Assembly (NCBI RefSeq): GCF_040869045.1
Contig: NC_090323.1
Coordinates: 266,046,392-266,110,391 of the forward strand
DNA: 64,000 nucleotides
Source of the DNA: Eurosta solidaginis
Lineage: Eukaryota > Arthropoda > Insecta > Diptera > Tephritidae
Direction: 5' to 3'
The translations under genes and the position numbers were made by a program. The notes below the pieces were generated by a model. That model was not told where the DNA came from. It saw nothing but the letters and a program-made list of their open reading frames with translations, and made no database searches. Of this stretch, positions 31,146 to 42,200 are shown piece by piece (within the stretch, counting starts at the first letter, position 1; each line of letters opens with the position of its first letter).

Positions 31146-32679
31146 AAATTTAATTTAGGCGTGACAACACATAAACTTGTACGTAAAAAAACTCTGCCTT
31201 TCAAAAGAAAAAATTTGTTCCGAAGTCTGGAATGAAGGACATTACAATGCAAACTCTTTTTTAAGGAAAATTTTATGTGTTAGCAATGTAAACCAAACGT
31301 GTTCATTTCTGAGTAGAAGCTCATACTCTAATTATGATTCAAATCTAACCTAGTTGTATTTATTGTTTTGAGGTCATATGTAAATATGTATGTCAGAGTA
31401 GTAAAAAGTAAACAAAATTTGAGCATACAAGCTTTTCAGAATATTACGCAAAATATTTTGTGCCAAACAATAGAACATTGAATGAGTAAATCACATGAAC
31501 GCCTTGCTGTTCCAGCCAGCCGAGAGTTGATTCGCATAACACATGCTCGACTTATACGAACAACAATACCGCAAATACTTAAAGATACTTAAAACAGACA
31601 AAGAAACATGAACTGTGGCAACATCAAGAGCAGGCAAGAATAACAAGTGTAACAACTACCCAAGCAACAACAACAACGTTGCAGGAAAGCACTGATAACA
31701 GTTACAGAAAATATAAATGCAATAATATAATATGCAAAAACAAAAACAAGCAAAACAACTTGCAACAACAATGAGTGATAGTAACGACAACCACAACAAT
31801 AAACCTAAGTACTTTATTATTACTTTTTAAGCAGCAACTGTAAATACTTACTGCAACGTGAACTCAAGCACATACATACTTATTAGTTACGTATGGGTTT
31901 TCCAAAACATACATCGATACTTATTAACGATACAACACTAAGCTACAACAACAAGCAGGCTTGTCTATGAATGGATTGATGCGATTAATGCACACCCAGT
32001 GGTGCTTCTTCTTTTTGATTTTAAAAATAAAATCGTTACCTGGGCCTTGTCGTCACAAAAGTTTTATTATCAAGATCTTCAAAATCACAATAGTTGTCTT
32101 GGTTGTGCTCCAACACCTTTGTTCGTTAATGAAACTGAGCACAGTGACGCAAGAAAGCTTATCGCACCAAGGCTTCGCACGAACCGACAACAGTTAAATT
32201 CTACTGCATGAAGAAGCATTCGAAAGTTCGCGATAATAATTAGAAGAGGGATAATTTTTAAGACGAACGGAGGCCGACTGGTGGGACTGCGAAGAGTATA
32301 AAATCCTGAAAAAGTAACCCGAACAAGAAAATGTTGATGAATTTTGATGAAAGGAGAATCGTAAAGTAGGGCAAATCATTCAGAATCAACAATGCCGATT
32401 TAGGTCAAGTCTTCCTGTACCTTCGTACCCCAACTCTCTGCTTCCAACTGCGGCTATCGATTGAAATAAGTGCTTGGTCCGAGCGTCTTCGCCCATTCAC
32501 ATAAAATAACTTAGCCAAAGCTTATAAAGCTCTCCTTGTATACTCGCCGTCGACTTCGTCCACAGGACCATATGTATTGCAAAGAAATTTTTTCTCGAAT
32601 ACTCTAAGAGCTATCTCATCCTCTCTCGACACCGTCCATGATTCAGAGTCATATATATGTAGGGCCGAACTTTTGCTCG
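31146..32679. other. Non-repetitive DNA, CAA-rich in places, no gene recognised
   Basis: It contains CAACAACAA-rich sequence around 31660-31800, as in fly UTRs or introns. No exon with convincing splice sites and coding bias was found. The frames at 31961-32211 are unsupported. Confidence 0.4.
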
Positions 32680-33075
32680 TGTTATTGTTGCTGTTGTTAT
32701 AGTGATAAGGGCAATCCCAAAGATTTTGGCTAGTGTTACCGATGTTGATGGTCCTTCGTCTAATATAAATCTTTTATGTTCCGGTAATAAGGACCACTAA
32801 GATACAAGCCCGACCATCTAGGTAGCGATTTAATATGATCACATCGACCCTAATTGGTCATACCGCCCCCATCCCTTGTTGGGGAACTTGGCTTCGCCAC
32901 AGCTTAAGAAGCAGCATTCGCCACGGGAAGGTGAGGCTAAAAATTGGTTTGGATAAGCTACATATTTCACTGGCAGCCCTTTGAATAATTTCTCTGACGA
33001 CGCAAGTATACCTGCCGATGGTATATTCTAAGCCCCCAATCCCGCTGAGGGTAGGTGAGCGACTTGTAGGTCGTA
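32680..33075 (-). repeat. LINE 3'-tail repeat (family S), copy 4
   Basis: On the plus strand it begins TTGTTGCTGTTGTTATAGTG (the ACAAC tail reversed) and contains AATCCCAAAGATTTTGGC, GTTGATGGTCC, TAGCGATTTAA and CTTGGCTTCGCCACAGC. Degenerate. Confidence 0.6.
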
Positions 33076-33579
33076 GTTTGCCTTTCAATTTTCTCCGCTT
33101 GATTTCTACGCTGACTTTTTTTCGCTATTAGTGCTGGTTCGCATTTAGACGCAGTTCTTTACATCAACAGGTACGTGGATACCAAGGTACGATTGCGCCA
33201 TTTCTTTCTTAGATGACAGAAACTACTTCATCTTGTCCTCATTTACCATTACGAGATTGGTGTTAGTGGTGTAGGTTTCACAGTAAAAGTTTAACCTGTT
33301 CCAGTATCCAGAACGAAGTTGGTTCAGGGTAACTCCTGTCTCCTTTGGCATTGCGCTTTCTACTTCTGCAAGGGCAGGATATTGCATATTAATAACAAAA
33401 ACAATTGTTAAAGGGATCCCTGCTAGCTTCCACTAACGCGACACAGAGATACGCTTAAAATTGCATTAGTAGTCAATCGCAGTTAATGATGATAATTAGG
33501 CATGATAAACTTTTGAAGTGATTTGGACCGATCTTTACCATTTCTTGATATTCTACTTATTGACTTTTTCCAACAAATC
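33076..33579. other. TE-derived DNA between two LINE tails
   Basis: Short, stop-ridden pieces only. Position between two same-strand family S tails suggests it is the body of a decayed LINE. I could not confirm a reverse-transcriptase motif. Confidence 0.35.
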
Positions 33580-33890
33580 CGTGCGATGTTGTTGATGTGG
33601 TAGTGACAAAAACACTCCACGAAGGTTTTAGACAGAGCTATCGATGTTGATCGTCCTTTACCGGATATGGATCCAGTACGTTTCGGTAACAAGAGCCATT
33701 TAGATACCAGTTCGACCATCTCGGGAACAATTTAATACGACCACATTGAACCTTGCCTCGCCTGTTAAATACGTGTACGATACATTCTTATTTGCAACGG
33801 GATTCACCTCTTATAGGTGAGGTTGACAATTGAGTTGTGGAAGCTCTGATGCGCTTATCAACCCCTTGAATCCCATATTTTCATAATTGG
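33580..33890 (-). repeat. LINE 3'-tail repeat (family S), copy 5
   Basis: Contains TTTACCGGATATGGATCCAG, ATCTCGGGAACAATTTAA, CCTCGCCTGTTAAATACG, GGTGAGGTTGACAATTGAG and ATCAACCCCTTGAATCC, the reversed landmarks of the family, in the expected order. Confidence 0.65.
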
Positions 33891-34416
33891 TGGAATCTAC
33901 AGCTTGGATATGAAATTCCAACAAGCTCCCATACCATAGCTGCCACTACAGCATATTAAATATACTAATCAAGAGTAGAACTGCTAGCATTTTCCGGGGT
34001 TCCTCAAGTCATGCTTACAAGGGTAAAACATCTTCCACCGTTTTTGCAAACATTGCGTAGTTTTTTTATACTTCCAAAGTAGGGTATTACAATACCGAGT
34101 AAAATTTAAAGTCAGGAAGACAACAATAACATCAAATGATGAGAATGGCGCGGATATATATTAAAGTAAGATTTTGTTAACGTCGATGATTACATTAACA
34201 GCACTCAACATATACTCTACACTAACAAATACTAAGTTATATGGTTGTCACGTGTCGATTCTCGACTGTCAGGTATTTGTACGTTTCCACGCACACTTGT
34301 AGTCGAATTTATAGTAAACGGTTAGACTTAAGCTACGTGTCAATAAATTCAGCAACTATCCCAGGTTAGATATACATACATAAACCACATTTTCTTATGT
34401 TCGCAAGTGTGTGTGT
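33891..34416. other. Non-coding DNA, nothing recognised
   Basis: No gene, RNA or repeat family seen. Confidence 0.35.
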
Positions 34417-34475
34417 GCAGTAGAGATATACGGCGCGGCGGCGGCGGCGGCGGCGGCGGCGGCGTGCGGCGCGTT
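34417..34475 (+). repeat. (GGC)n island, left
   Basis: A (GGC)n run of about 10 triplets within AT-rich DNA, preceded by TGCAGTAGAGATATACGG. The reversed right island at 36380-36468 has TAGAGGTTTACGCCG next to its GGC triplets, which suggests a pair of related ends. Confidence 0.7.
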
Positions 34476-36379
34476 ACTATATTGTCTACTCGTTTAAGAC
34501 TGTTAAGGCCATTTATTGTTCATGTCGAAAATTGGTCGGATATGGCCGAAAATGGTACAACGGATTCGCATCACTGCCAGTTATAAAGCTGCAGACATTA
34601 GTGTTTTATCGGTAACCGTATCGGTAACCTTATAACAGCTGATTCGACCAATCTTATGGGAATCAATGCAATCGATTATTGGTGCGGCTAAGGTCGTAAC
34701 CGTACCGTAGCCAACCAATTGGTTTTTGGTTACCATCGTAACGATAAACAGCTGATTACGTTAGGGATACGACTACAGCGATACGGCACCAATGAGTCCC
34801 GCTTAAGAAACTAATTGCTAAATTTAACTCTTTCCGACTGTTCAAAAGTTATTTAAAAAACAGGCGTTTTCGATGTCAGCTTAACACGGACTTTGCATTA
34901 CCCAATTCACCAAGTTATTAAAAAAAAAACACTAAAAGAAAATTTATGTAATAAATTAATATGCTCACTTTGTATATTTTTTTTCAAAAAATTAATTATT
35001 AATGAACAATGAATTTAAATAAAATTGCCCAAGGCGAACATGTTTTCAAATTGTCATCAAGTTCTTAAAAAATCATCCAAAGGTGCCGATTTTTACAAAA
35101 AATTTATATTTCCTAAAGGTGGCGACCCTATCCAAAACTAGTTCCTTGGAGTGAATCACATTGATTATAGCCTATCAACCAAGTCTAAATATCACCTACA
35201 CGTTACGGCTCCTTTTACAAATGTGAATACGTAGGCACATATATTTACCAGGTGAGGCTTTGTCCTTCGCAAGACCACTCAAAGTGGTGAAGTAAAAGTT
35301 TTCCCCAGACAGTCGAACAAATGGCCGGGCGTGTTACTACTCTAACGTAGTGGACATTCGAACTAGTTTGAAAACTGAAGCTACGCGGTTATTCAAAATG
35401 AATTCTTGTAACAAAAGGCCGGAAAACAACAGCTTGGACTGAGCGTATAACCTTAACATCTTTCAACTTAAAATCGGTCGAATTTCATTATAAAATATCG
35501 TTTTGATTTAACGAGGACTATTGAAATCAATGTTGTGAACACAGAAGTCTGCAAACTTTGGTCTACATTTTAAAAATTTTATCCAAGGTCCTTGCAAAAT
35601 TTTAATTATGTAGATGCGCCGACGATTATACGATTTCACCCATGAGTTACGCAATGACATCCACTTAGACTGCTTACGATTTCAAGGGCGGCATCCTTGG
35701 CCGAATAGTCACTCCCTAACGTTTCAAGGTGTTTCTCTGGTGTAGCTCGGCAGCATGTGCGACAACAGCATCCGTTGGAAAGTCTTCGGAGCTACACCTA
35801 GAGCTTCTAGGAAAGTAACGTCGACGAAGGTATGAGTTCCAAGTCGCAGTCCTATAGCTTCTGTGCTGGCATATGGTGTAAGGGTCAGGAGGCGTGGTAG
35901 CGACTGGTGGTCGTGATTGCTACTGTTCGCACATCGGGAATTGTAGCTGTTTAAAAAAAGCCGAAAAACTGGAGGCGCCCAGGAGACCGCCAAGGAGCAA
36001 CAAATTATTTAAAGAAATTGTGTTCGCGACGATTATTAGGAGTTATCCCTAGGTGAAACTACGCTTTGCACGAGATATACGGATAAAAGTGTGACTATTT
36101 TATATATCTCTATTTCTTTTCAGCAGACGCAGCAGTGCCAATTCCAAAGACCGTGGTTAGGTTCGAAGCCTCTCTGGAGTAAGCAAACGAGGGACAATCC
36201 CTCCGCAAGGAGCTACTCCTGAACATTTTTTAACGGTCTGCGAGATCTTGAGGCAAACTCCCGGATCTGTCCGAAATGGCCAACACGTTGATTTTCTTAG
36301 ACACATACATACAAACAAACCCTTTCCTAAATATTATTGTTTTAAATATAAAACTCAAGCTTTTTAAAGTAAAAAAACC
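34476..36379. other. Segment between two GGC islands, no gene confirmed
   Basis: 34550-34800 holds ACCGTATCGGTAACC and two AACAGCTGATT motifs with inverted neighbours. A minus-strand frame at 35724-35993 (89 codons) has non-AT-driven composition (LLTLTPYAS, GLRLGTHTFVDV) and may be a remnant of a TE protein that I cannot name. Nothing else is recognised. Confidence 0.35.
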
Positions 36380-36468
36380 GGTGTGTGCCGGCGAGCCGCC
36401 GCCGCCAGTATATAATGGAGCCTACGCCGCCGCCGCCGATAAAGTGATCGGCGTAAACCTCTAGTGTG
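36380..36468 (-). repeat. GCC/GGC-rich island, right
   Basis: GAGCCGCCGCCGCCAG and CGCCGCCGCCGAT flank a short spacer, then AAAGTGATCGGCGTAAACC and TCTAGTGTGCAG. In reverse it resembles the left island edge at 34417. Confidence 0.65.
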
Positions 36469-38339
36469 CAGTACTCTTAAATCTTGATAAATTTGTTGAG
36501 AGCATCCTGAAACAATTCGAGGAAATTTCATATATGTTCATAAATATTTAAGAACAGCTGCAAATATTGAAGTTGGAAAATGTGGCATACTTTGAGGCGC
36601 GGAACCCTTCAAGCTGCTATTGAGGCGTTTGTTATATTCGAAAACAAATTCATTTAGAGTAGCATTTATGCGTTAAAAGTATATAAACGCCATATAGCAA
36701 CGATTATATGTGTGTGTATGTGTGTTTGTAATAAATATTGAAGGGTTGTTAAATATATGCAAATAAATATTTAGCAGCGCCACAACAATGACGTTATTTA
36801 CTCTGTGGCCATGTTTAAGCCCTCAAAGTTCACAGTAAATTTTTTGTTGTTGTACTTATGCAACAATATCTTCATCTTTCTCTTGAAATCAGTTCAAATA
36901 CGTAAGCTGCTTTGTTGCTCGTCTAAATCCGTTGTTCTTTCACTATTTATCTACAATCGAAATCTATTGAGTGTCTTAAGGGTAAAATTGATGGCACACT
37001 TTCAAACGACATTACTGATGATGATTTTGCAACATAGAAAGTTGTGGCATAGAAAGTGTTAATTAGGACAAAGTAAATTATGTAGGAATATTTATTATTT
37101 GAATTATTTCGTTTTGAGAAATTTTATTTTGCCTCTTGTTGATGTTCTTATGTGAAATATTTATTTAGTGAAGCACGCTTGTGTTTTCATTAAATTTTTA
37201 ATGTTGAGTGGAGGTAAAAACTTTAGAAATGTTATAAATTTAAGTGAACGAAATTTGTTTTCTTCTTACTCACAATGAGTTAAGTCTTTTATAAATAGGA
37301 ACTGTTTTGAAACAGGATTTATGTGCGAGTTTAAACTACAAGTAGAGATGGGCTCAATTAAGACTTTTCACTTTGGCTTATTAGCGTAAATTTTACTTAT
37401 ACTCATTGATCCAGCGCCCAAAGTTCGGGTTCAACTCGAGTCAACTCTATAAGTTCACAACACGGAAAATGTACAGAATGGGTTGGTTTTTTATTGTTGG
37501 AAATACCAGAAACTACAGCAAAGGATCTGTCTAGAGCGATCACGATAGTTTTACGTTTTTGGTTTTTTCTCCAAGTCGCTTTACCGAAGGTGTCTCGCAG
37601 CGAAACTCTTAAACTGCCTTCGTCTTACTCGTTGAATTTCCGCTTGTTTTGCATTCCAAGTCGGACGCATCGCTTTAAGCGCCTTTGTCTTCCCTCTGTT
37701 ATTACTCTGTTTTACTCCTCTCCTCCTGTTTTAAACACAAGATATCGGAGAAATAGTATTGAAAAACAGCCGGGATACCCTTTGGCTGCAAATCGTCCAC
37801 TGATATCCTGTCGCCTTTCTATGAAGCAAAATGGCGTAGATAGAATGCTTTACAGGGGGACGCCGCAGCCTAGGTACTATTATCTTTTCCACAGACCGGG
37901 ACATCAATCAGTTGTTCAGGCGGTTCAACGAGCTACACTTCAAACTATCAAATAATGTTTGGCTTTTTACTGGATGTCGCGCATCAGAATATATATGACT
38001 GGTTTGTCCGCAAACACGTTACAAGTCTCAAAATTAAGACTGACAAGACTTTTACTTTCTCTTAGCAGAGAGGACCCAAGACCAAGAAAAAAGTTCCTAT
38101 TGAGACATACTTAGTTTATAGGGGCCTTTATTAACCGACTATCTCAACCTCATATTGTAGCTGACCTACTTTGATTTTTTCGATATCGCTCACTATTTAT
38201 AATTTTAAAATTATTTGCTTAACAATTTTGTTTATTTTAACATTTTTAAGAATAAGCGCGGCCTATACTTGAAATAACTCTGTTGCTTTTTAGAACACGG
38301 TGCAGTTATTTTCGGAGTCATCTTTAAGCTTTCTTTTAG
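36469..38339. other. AT-rich DNA with a pyrimidine-rich island
   Basis: The longest frame, 37494-37955 (153 codons), overlaps a pyrimidine-rich stretch (about 37550-37740) and shows no domain, so I do not call a gene. The rest is AT-rich, with simple TGTGTG at 36708-36725. Confidence 0.4.
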
Positions 38340-39335
38340 CCGGTCGGTTTTTGGGATTTCGTGTTTAAGCCGGTTGATTATTTGAAATAAGTTTATTTCT
38401 CCGAACCGGGTCTTTCATTAACCAGTTAGGCTTTCGGAACTCGTTTCTTATTTATTTCCAGCTTCCTTTCTAGAACTGTGTACTTTTTAACCCGGTTGCT
38501 TTTTGAAACCGGTTAATTTTTGAAACCGTGTACTTTTGGAACCGGTCTCTTTTTGGAGCCGAGTACCCCTTGGAACCGCTTATTTTTTCCAAACCCAACT
38601 TTGGAAGCGTAACGTCCGTCATCGCTTAAATCTTCACGTAAAAACATGATTTTCGAATTATAACCTGAATACTGACGTATCACGTAAATTTTTGGTATCG
38701 GATTCCATCAATGATCGTATACTACGATTCGGCTCCAGTACTTTTTTGAAGCTGGTTACTTTATTGAAGCCCGTGCTTTTTTTGGACCCGTTTCCTTTTT
38801 TGGGACCACTTATGTCTCTAAAATCCGCTTACTTTCCTGGAACCGGTTCCTTTTTTGAAATCGATTACTTTTTGGGAAATATTCAAACCGGTTTCATATT
38901 TGAAATCGTTCACTTATTTGGAACCGCTTCCTTTTTTGACCGGCTACTTATTTTTAACCGGTTTTTATTTGAAACCAGTTGTTTTTTTTTAACCGGTTAC
39001 TACTTTGGGACCGCTAATTTTTTTTGACAACGGCTACTTTTTGGGAACCAATTACTTAATTAAGACCGGTTCCATCTTTGAAATCGGTTACTTATTTGGA
39101 ACCGGTTTTTTCTTTAAGACTTGTCACCTATTTGGAACCGTTTCCCTCTTTGGACCCGCTACTTATTTGGAACCGGTTCTTTTTTTGAAACCAGCTACTT
39201 TTTTAATTCGATTACTCTATTGGGACCGATTACTTTTTAAAAATGGGTTACTTTTTGAGAATCAGTTACTTGCTTAAAACCGGTGTCATTTTTGAAATCG
39301 GTTACTTATTTGGAAACGGTTTCTTGTTTGAAATA
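38340..39335 (+). repeat. AACCGGTT minisatellite, array 1
   Basis: Degenerate units of roughly 17-22 bp of the type GGAACCGGTTACTTTTTT. Seven perfect AACCGGTT palindromes (first at 38507-38514) and many one-base variants. Open frames through it are artefacts of the repeat. AACCGGTT matches the Grainyhead/CP2 binding site. Confidence 0.85.
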
Positions 39336-40238
39336 TATTTAGTTCAATTAAGTTTTTATCTAAAATTCAGCAATCAGAAATTTAATAAAATATCATTTTC
39401 GCAATAATTCAAAATATTGCAAATAAAAACCGCAAGAGAAAACTACGCCTGCTGTAAAGCAAAATCATAGCATTTTGTTAACCTAATATTTTGTCATATA
39501 CCAACCTACATCAATTTATTTTGCCATTTGTCACCTACAGGACATTAAGTCGCGTCTTGCACGTCTGCAATTTCAAAAGGATAAAAACCATTTAGAAAAT
39601 TTGGATTTGAAATGAACTTAAAGTTATAAAAATCCCATTAGTGACTTGGATATAAATATTTGACAGCAATTGAGGACAAAGAAAATATATTTAAATATGT
39701 GCGTGAAAGCTCATTCGTGCACGTATTTGTACATGTGTACAAGTGTACATCATTCTTTGCAATTAACTCAAATATGCGGCTTAAAAATACATGCAAATCA
39801 TATGTGTGTATGTGTGTGCAAAAGTAAAGAACAAAGTCGTTTGATTATTGTCACCACAACAATACTTTTCACAACATTAACGCAAATTGCGTAGGATAAA
39901 AATATAAAATCCATTTAATTTGAATTGAAATTCCATGCATCACTTTGCCCCACTTACATATGCGCATATATATTTAAGTACACAAAATATATACGTTTGC
40001 ATTTGCAAATTTTGTAGATTTAAAGTCAGAGTTCAGCTCCTGAATATATATATTCCTAGATTTTTTTTTGACAATAAAACCTGTGTATACAACAAGAACA
40101 CGTAAAATCTGACTGAGTGCGATCCGAGAATTATTAAAGCAAATATTGCGAAATTGGTACAGGTAAAAATACTCTAGAACTAAAATGCCCGATTTGCAAA
40201 AACATACCTTCAAAAAACTAGCACGAGATATAATATAT
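39336..40238. other. AT-rich DNA, nothing recognised
   Basis: No exon or repeat family seen. It contains simple ATGTGTGTATGTGTGTG sequence near 39800. Confidence 0.35.
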
Positions 40239-40781
40239 TGTAGCGAATTTCTGCAATTCCTCTTATTTCAAATTCTCTGCTAATTTCGAATCACTAAACT
40301 GTTGAATAAATAACTACACTCTTCAATAATGCAAAATGGCCTTTATTAAAGTACTTCACAATAACACTTATAATTCACTTACTGATAGCTTGCTTAACTC
40401 AAACTGATTGTCGCGCGCCTACTGTTGCTCCTTTTATACTGTGTGATTTCCTCGTTGCATCTTCTCGGCACTTCCAGAATTTACTTAGTTACTGGTGCAT
40501 AATTATAACTACAGATGCACGTGTGTAGCTCTCATATGTGTGTGAATTTGTGAGCGACACTTTCACAATTACAATTGCATACCTTTGGGAGCGTCTCAGA
40601 TAAGATATCTGCATGTGTTTGTGAGTTGCTTCTCCGCTGCGTGTACGTACATATGTGTAGATATAATGATTGATTCGTTTATGTAGATACATAATGATTG
40701 ATTTATGGATGTGCATACAAATCACTCTTAGCATCGGCTAAGAGATGACAGTACCCCCTAGTGTTGCTAATAGTCGTAACA
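40239..40781 (-). mobile_element. Solo LTR, gypsy-like, minus orientation
   Basis: On the minus strand it reads TGTTACGACTATTAGC...AATTCGCTACA, 543 bp with TG/CA ends, and is flanked by ATAT on both sides (40235-40238, 40782-40785). It has a TATAAAAGG box (about 40432-40440) and a downstream TTTAATAAAGGCC polyadenylation signal (about 40351-40363) in the same orientation. No internal region is present. A 4-bp AT-rich target duplication is usual for the gypsy/17.6 group. Confidence 0.8.
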
Positions 40782-40785
40782 ATAT

Positions 40786-41275
40786 ATAATTAAAATACTC
40801 AGCTCTATTAACATTTCTTAAAGACTTAAATATTTCAAAATTTTTTTGTTACGTTTAGAGCAATAGGACCCCTGAAGCAGGTAGTTATCGAACCGAAACG
40901 CGTGCGAAGAAAATCATAACTTTGTTTCTGCCTCCACTGCTACAAAATAAAAAACCAAAGTATTATGAAGCAGACACCCAATGAAACGTAATCTTAATCG
41001 AGACCAGAACTAAGATTATATCGTATTAGTAAGAGTTCATAATTCTAACCGTAAAAACCGCCCAGCAACTGAAATCTTAATCGCAATTGAAACCCTAACG
41101 GGCAACGAGCAGAAATCGTAGTCGCAACTTTTAAGTAAATATTGGTGTAGTTTTCAGCCTAGCAGTCAACGTAGCCGTCCAGCAGATCATTAGAGTAACC
41201 ACAAGCGTTTATTTATCGGCATAAATAACCGTACCCTTTACCGTAACATTAAGAACACCCGTTACCGGCATAATT
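40786..41275. other. Non-coding, with CCGTAAC-type degenerate simple sequence
   Basis: From about 40970 short motifs such as AATCGAGACC, AACCGTAAAAACCG and ACCGTAACATT recur loosely and lead into the AACCGGTT array. Confidence 0.45.
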
Positions 41276-41815
41276 TGGTAAAACCGGTTTATTTTTTGGA
41301 ACCGATCCGGTTTTTTAAACCGGTTACTATTTCGGAACTGGTTACGTTTTTTGAAGCCGGTTTCTTTTTTGGAACCGATTAGGTTTTAAACACCGGTTGC
41401 CTTTTTTGCAACCGGTTTCTCTTTAGGATCCGATTAGGTTTTTGAAACCGGTTACCTTTTTTAGAATCGGTTTCTTTTGTGGAACCGGTAACTCTTTGAT
41501 ATTCGGTTACCTTTGGAACTGTTTACTTGTTTTAAAACCGGTTACTTTTAGGAACCGATTCCTTTTGTGGAACTGGTTACTCTTTGAGGTTCGGTTACCT
41601 TCGGAACTCTTTACTTGTTTTAAAACCGGTTACTTTTGGGAACCGGATACTTTTATGAACCGGTTAATTTATTGAATCCGGTTATAGTTTTGAGACCGGT
41701 TACTTTTTTTAACCGGTTACTTTATTGAATGCAGTTACATGATTGAAACCGGTTACTTTTTTTAACCGGTTACATGTTTAGAACCGGTTACTCGTTCGCA
41801 ACTGGTAACATTTCA
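41276..41815 (+). repeat. AACCGGTT minisatellite, array 2
   Basis: Same unit and orientation as 38340-39335. Eleven perfect AACCGGTT palindromes in 540 bp, for example 41711-41718, 41747-41754, 41764-41771 and 41782-41789 (spacings 36, 17, 18). Single-base variants fill the gaps. Confidence 0.88.
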
Positions 41816-41934
41816 ACCTCGATACTAAACGTAAAAAAAAACAATACCTGACCCAGATGTACAAACCGAAACTTGACGGTCTTGGAAAGGAAAGTTTTTT
41901 TTACGATTTACAATTTTTTTTCCACTTTAATAAT

Positions 41935-42200
41935 AAAATGGGCGGAAAGTTTTTAAAGAAAAGATTAAATGGAGAAAAAAAGAATAAAAGCGGTTAAGAG
42001 TAAAAGTGTGAGTAAGACTTAGATAAGAGCAAGTGCAGGAACTGTAAGAGGAAAAGAGCGAAGATTTACGGAAGAATGAAAGGTCCAAGGAAACTGACTT
42101 GGCCGAATAAGGTAAACTGGAAAAATGAACAGGGTAGAGAAATTCAGAGAGAAAGAAGAAGTTGAGATAGAGTAGAGGCAAGTGGATAGATAGAGAAGTC
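41935..42200 (+). repeat. Purine-rich island next to array 2
   Basis: About 250 bp strongly biased to A and G on the plus strand (GGAGAAAAAAAGAATAAAAG, AGAGAGAAAGAAGAAG). A similar island follows the TTATCG minisatellite at 62225-62400. Confidence 0.6.

Noticed and set aside
34436..34470. CpG-island promoter at the GGC run
   Set aside because: It is a short trinucleotide microsatellite without adjoining transcript features.
35724..35993. Host gene encoding an 89-residue protein on the minus strand
   Set aside because: Composition suggests former coding DNA, but it lies between repeat-like islands with no splice or start context. A TE remnant is more likely.
37494..37955. 153-codon plus-strand frame
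   Set aside because: It overlaps a pyrimidine-rich island, has no recognisable domain, no plausible exon context and no second supporting exon.
38692..39277. Overlapping open frames of 111 and 90 codons
   Set aside because: They run through the AACCGGTT minisatellite, and the predicted peptides are periodic (GTxxFFx) artefacts of the repeat.
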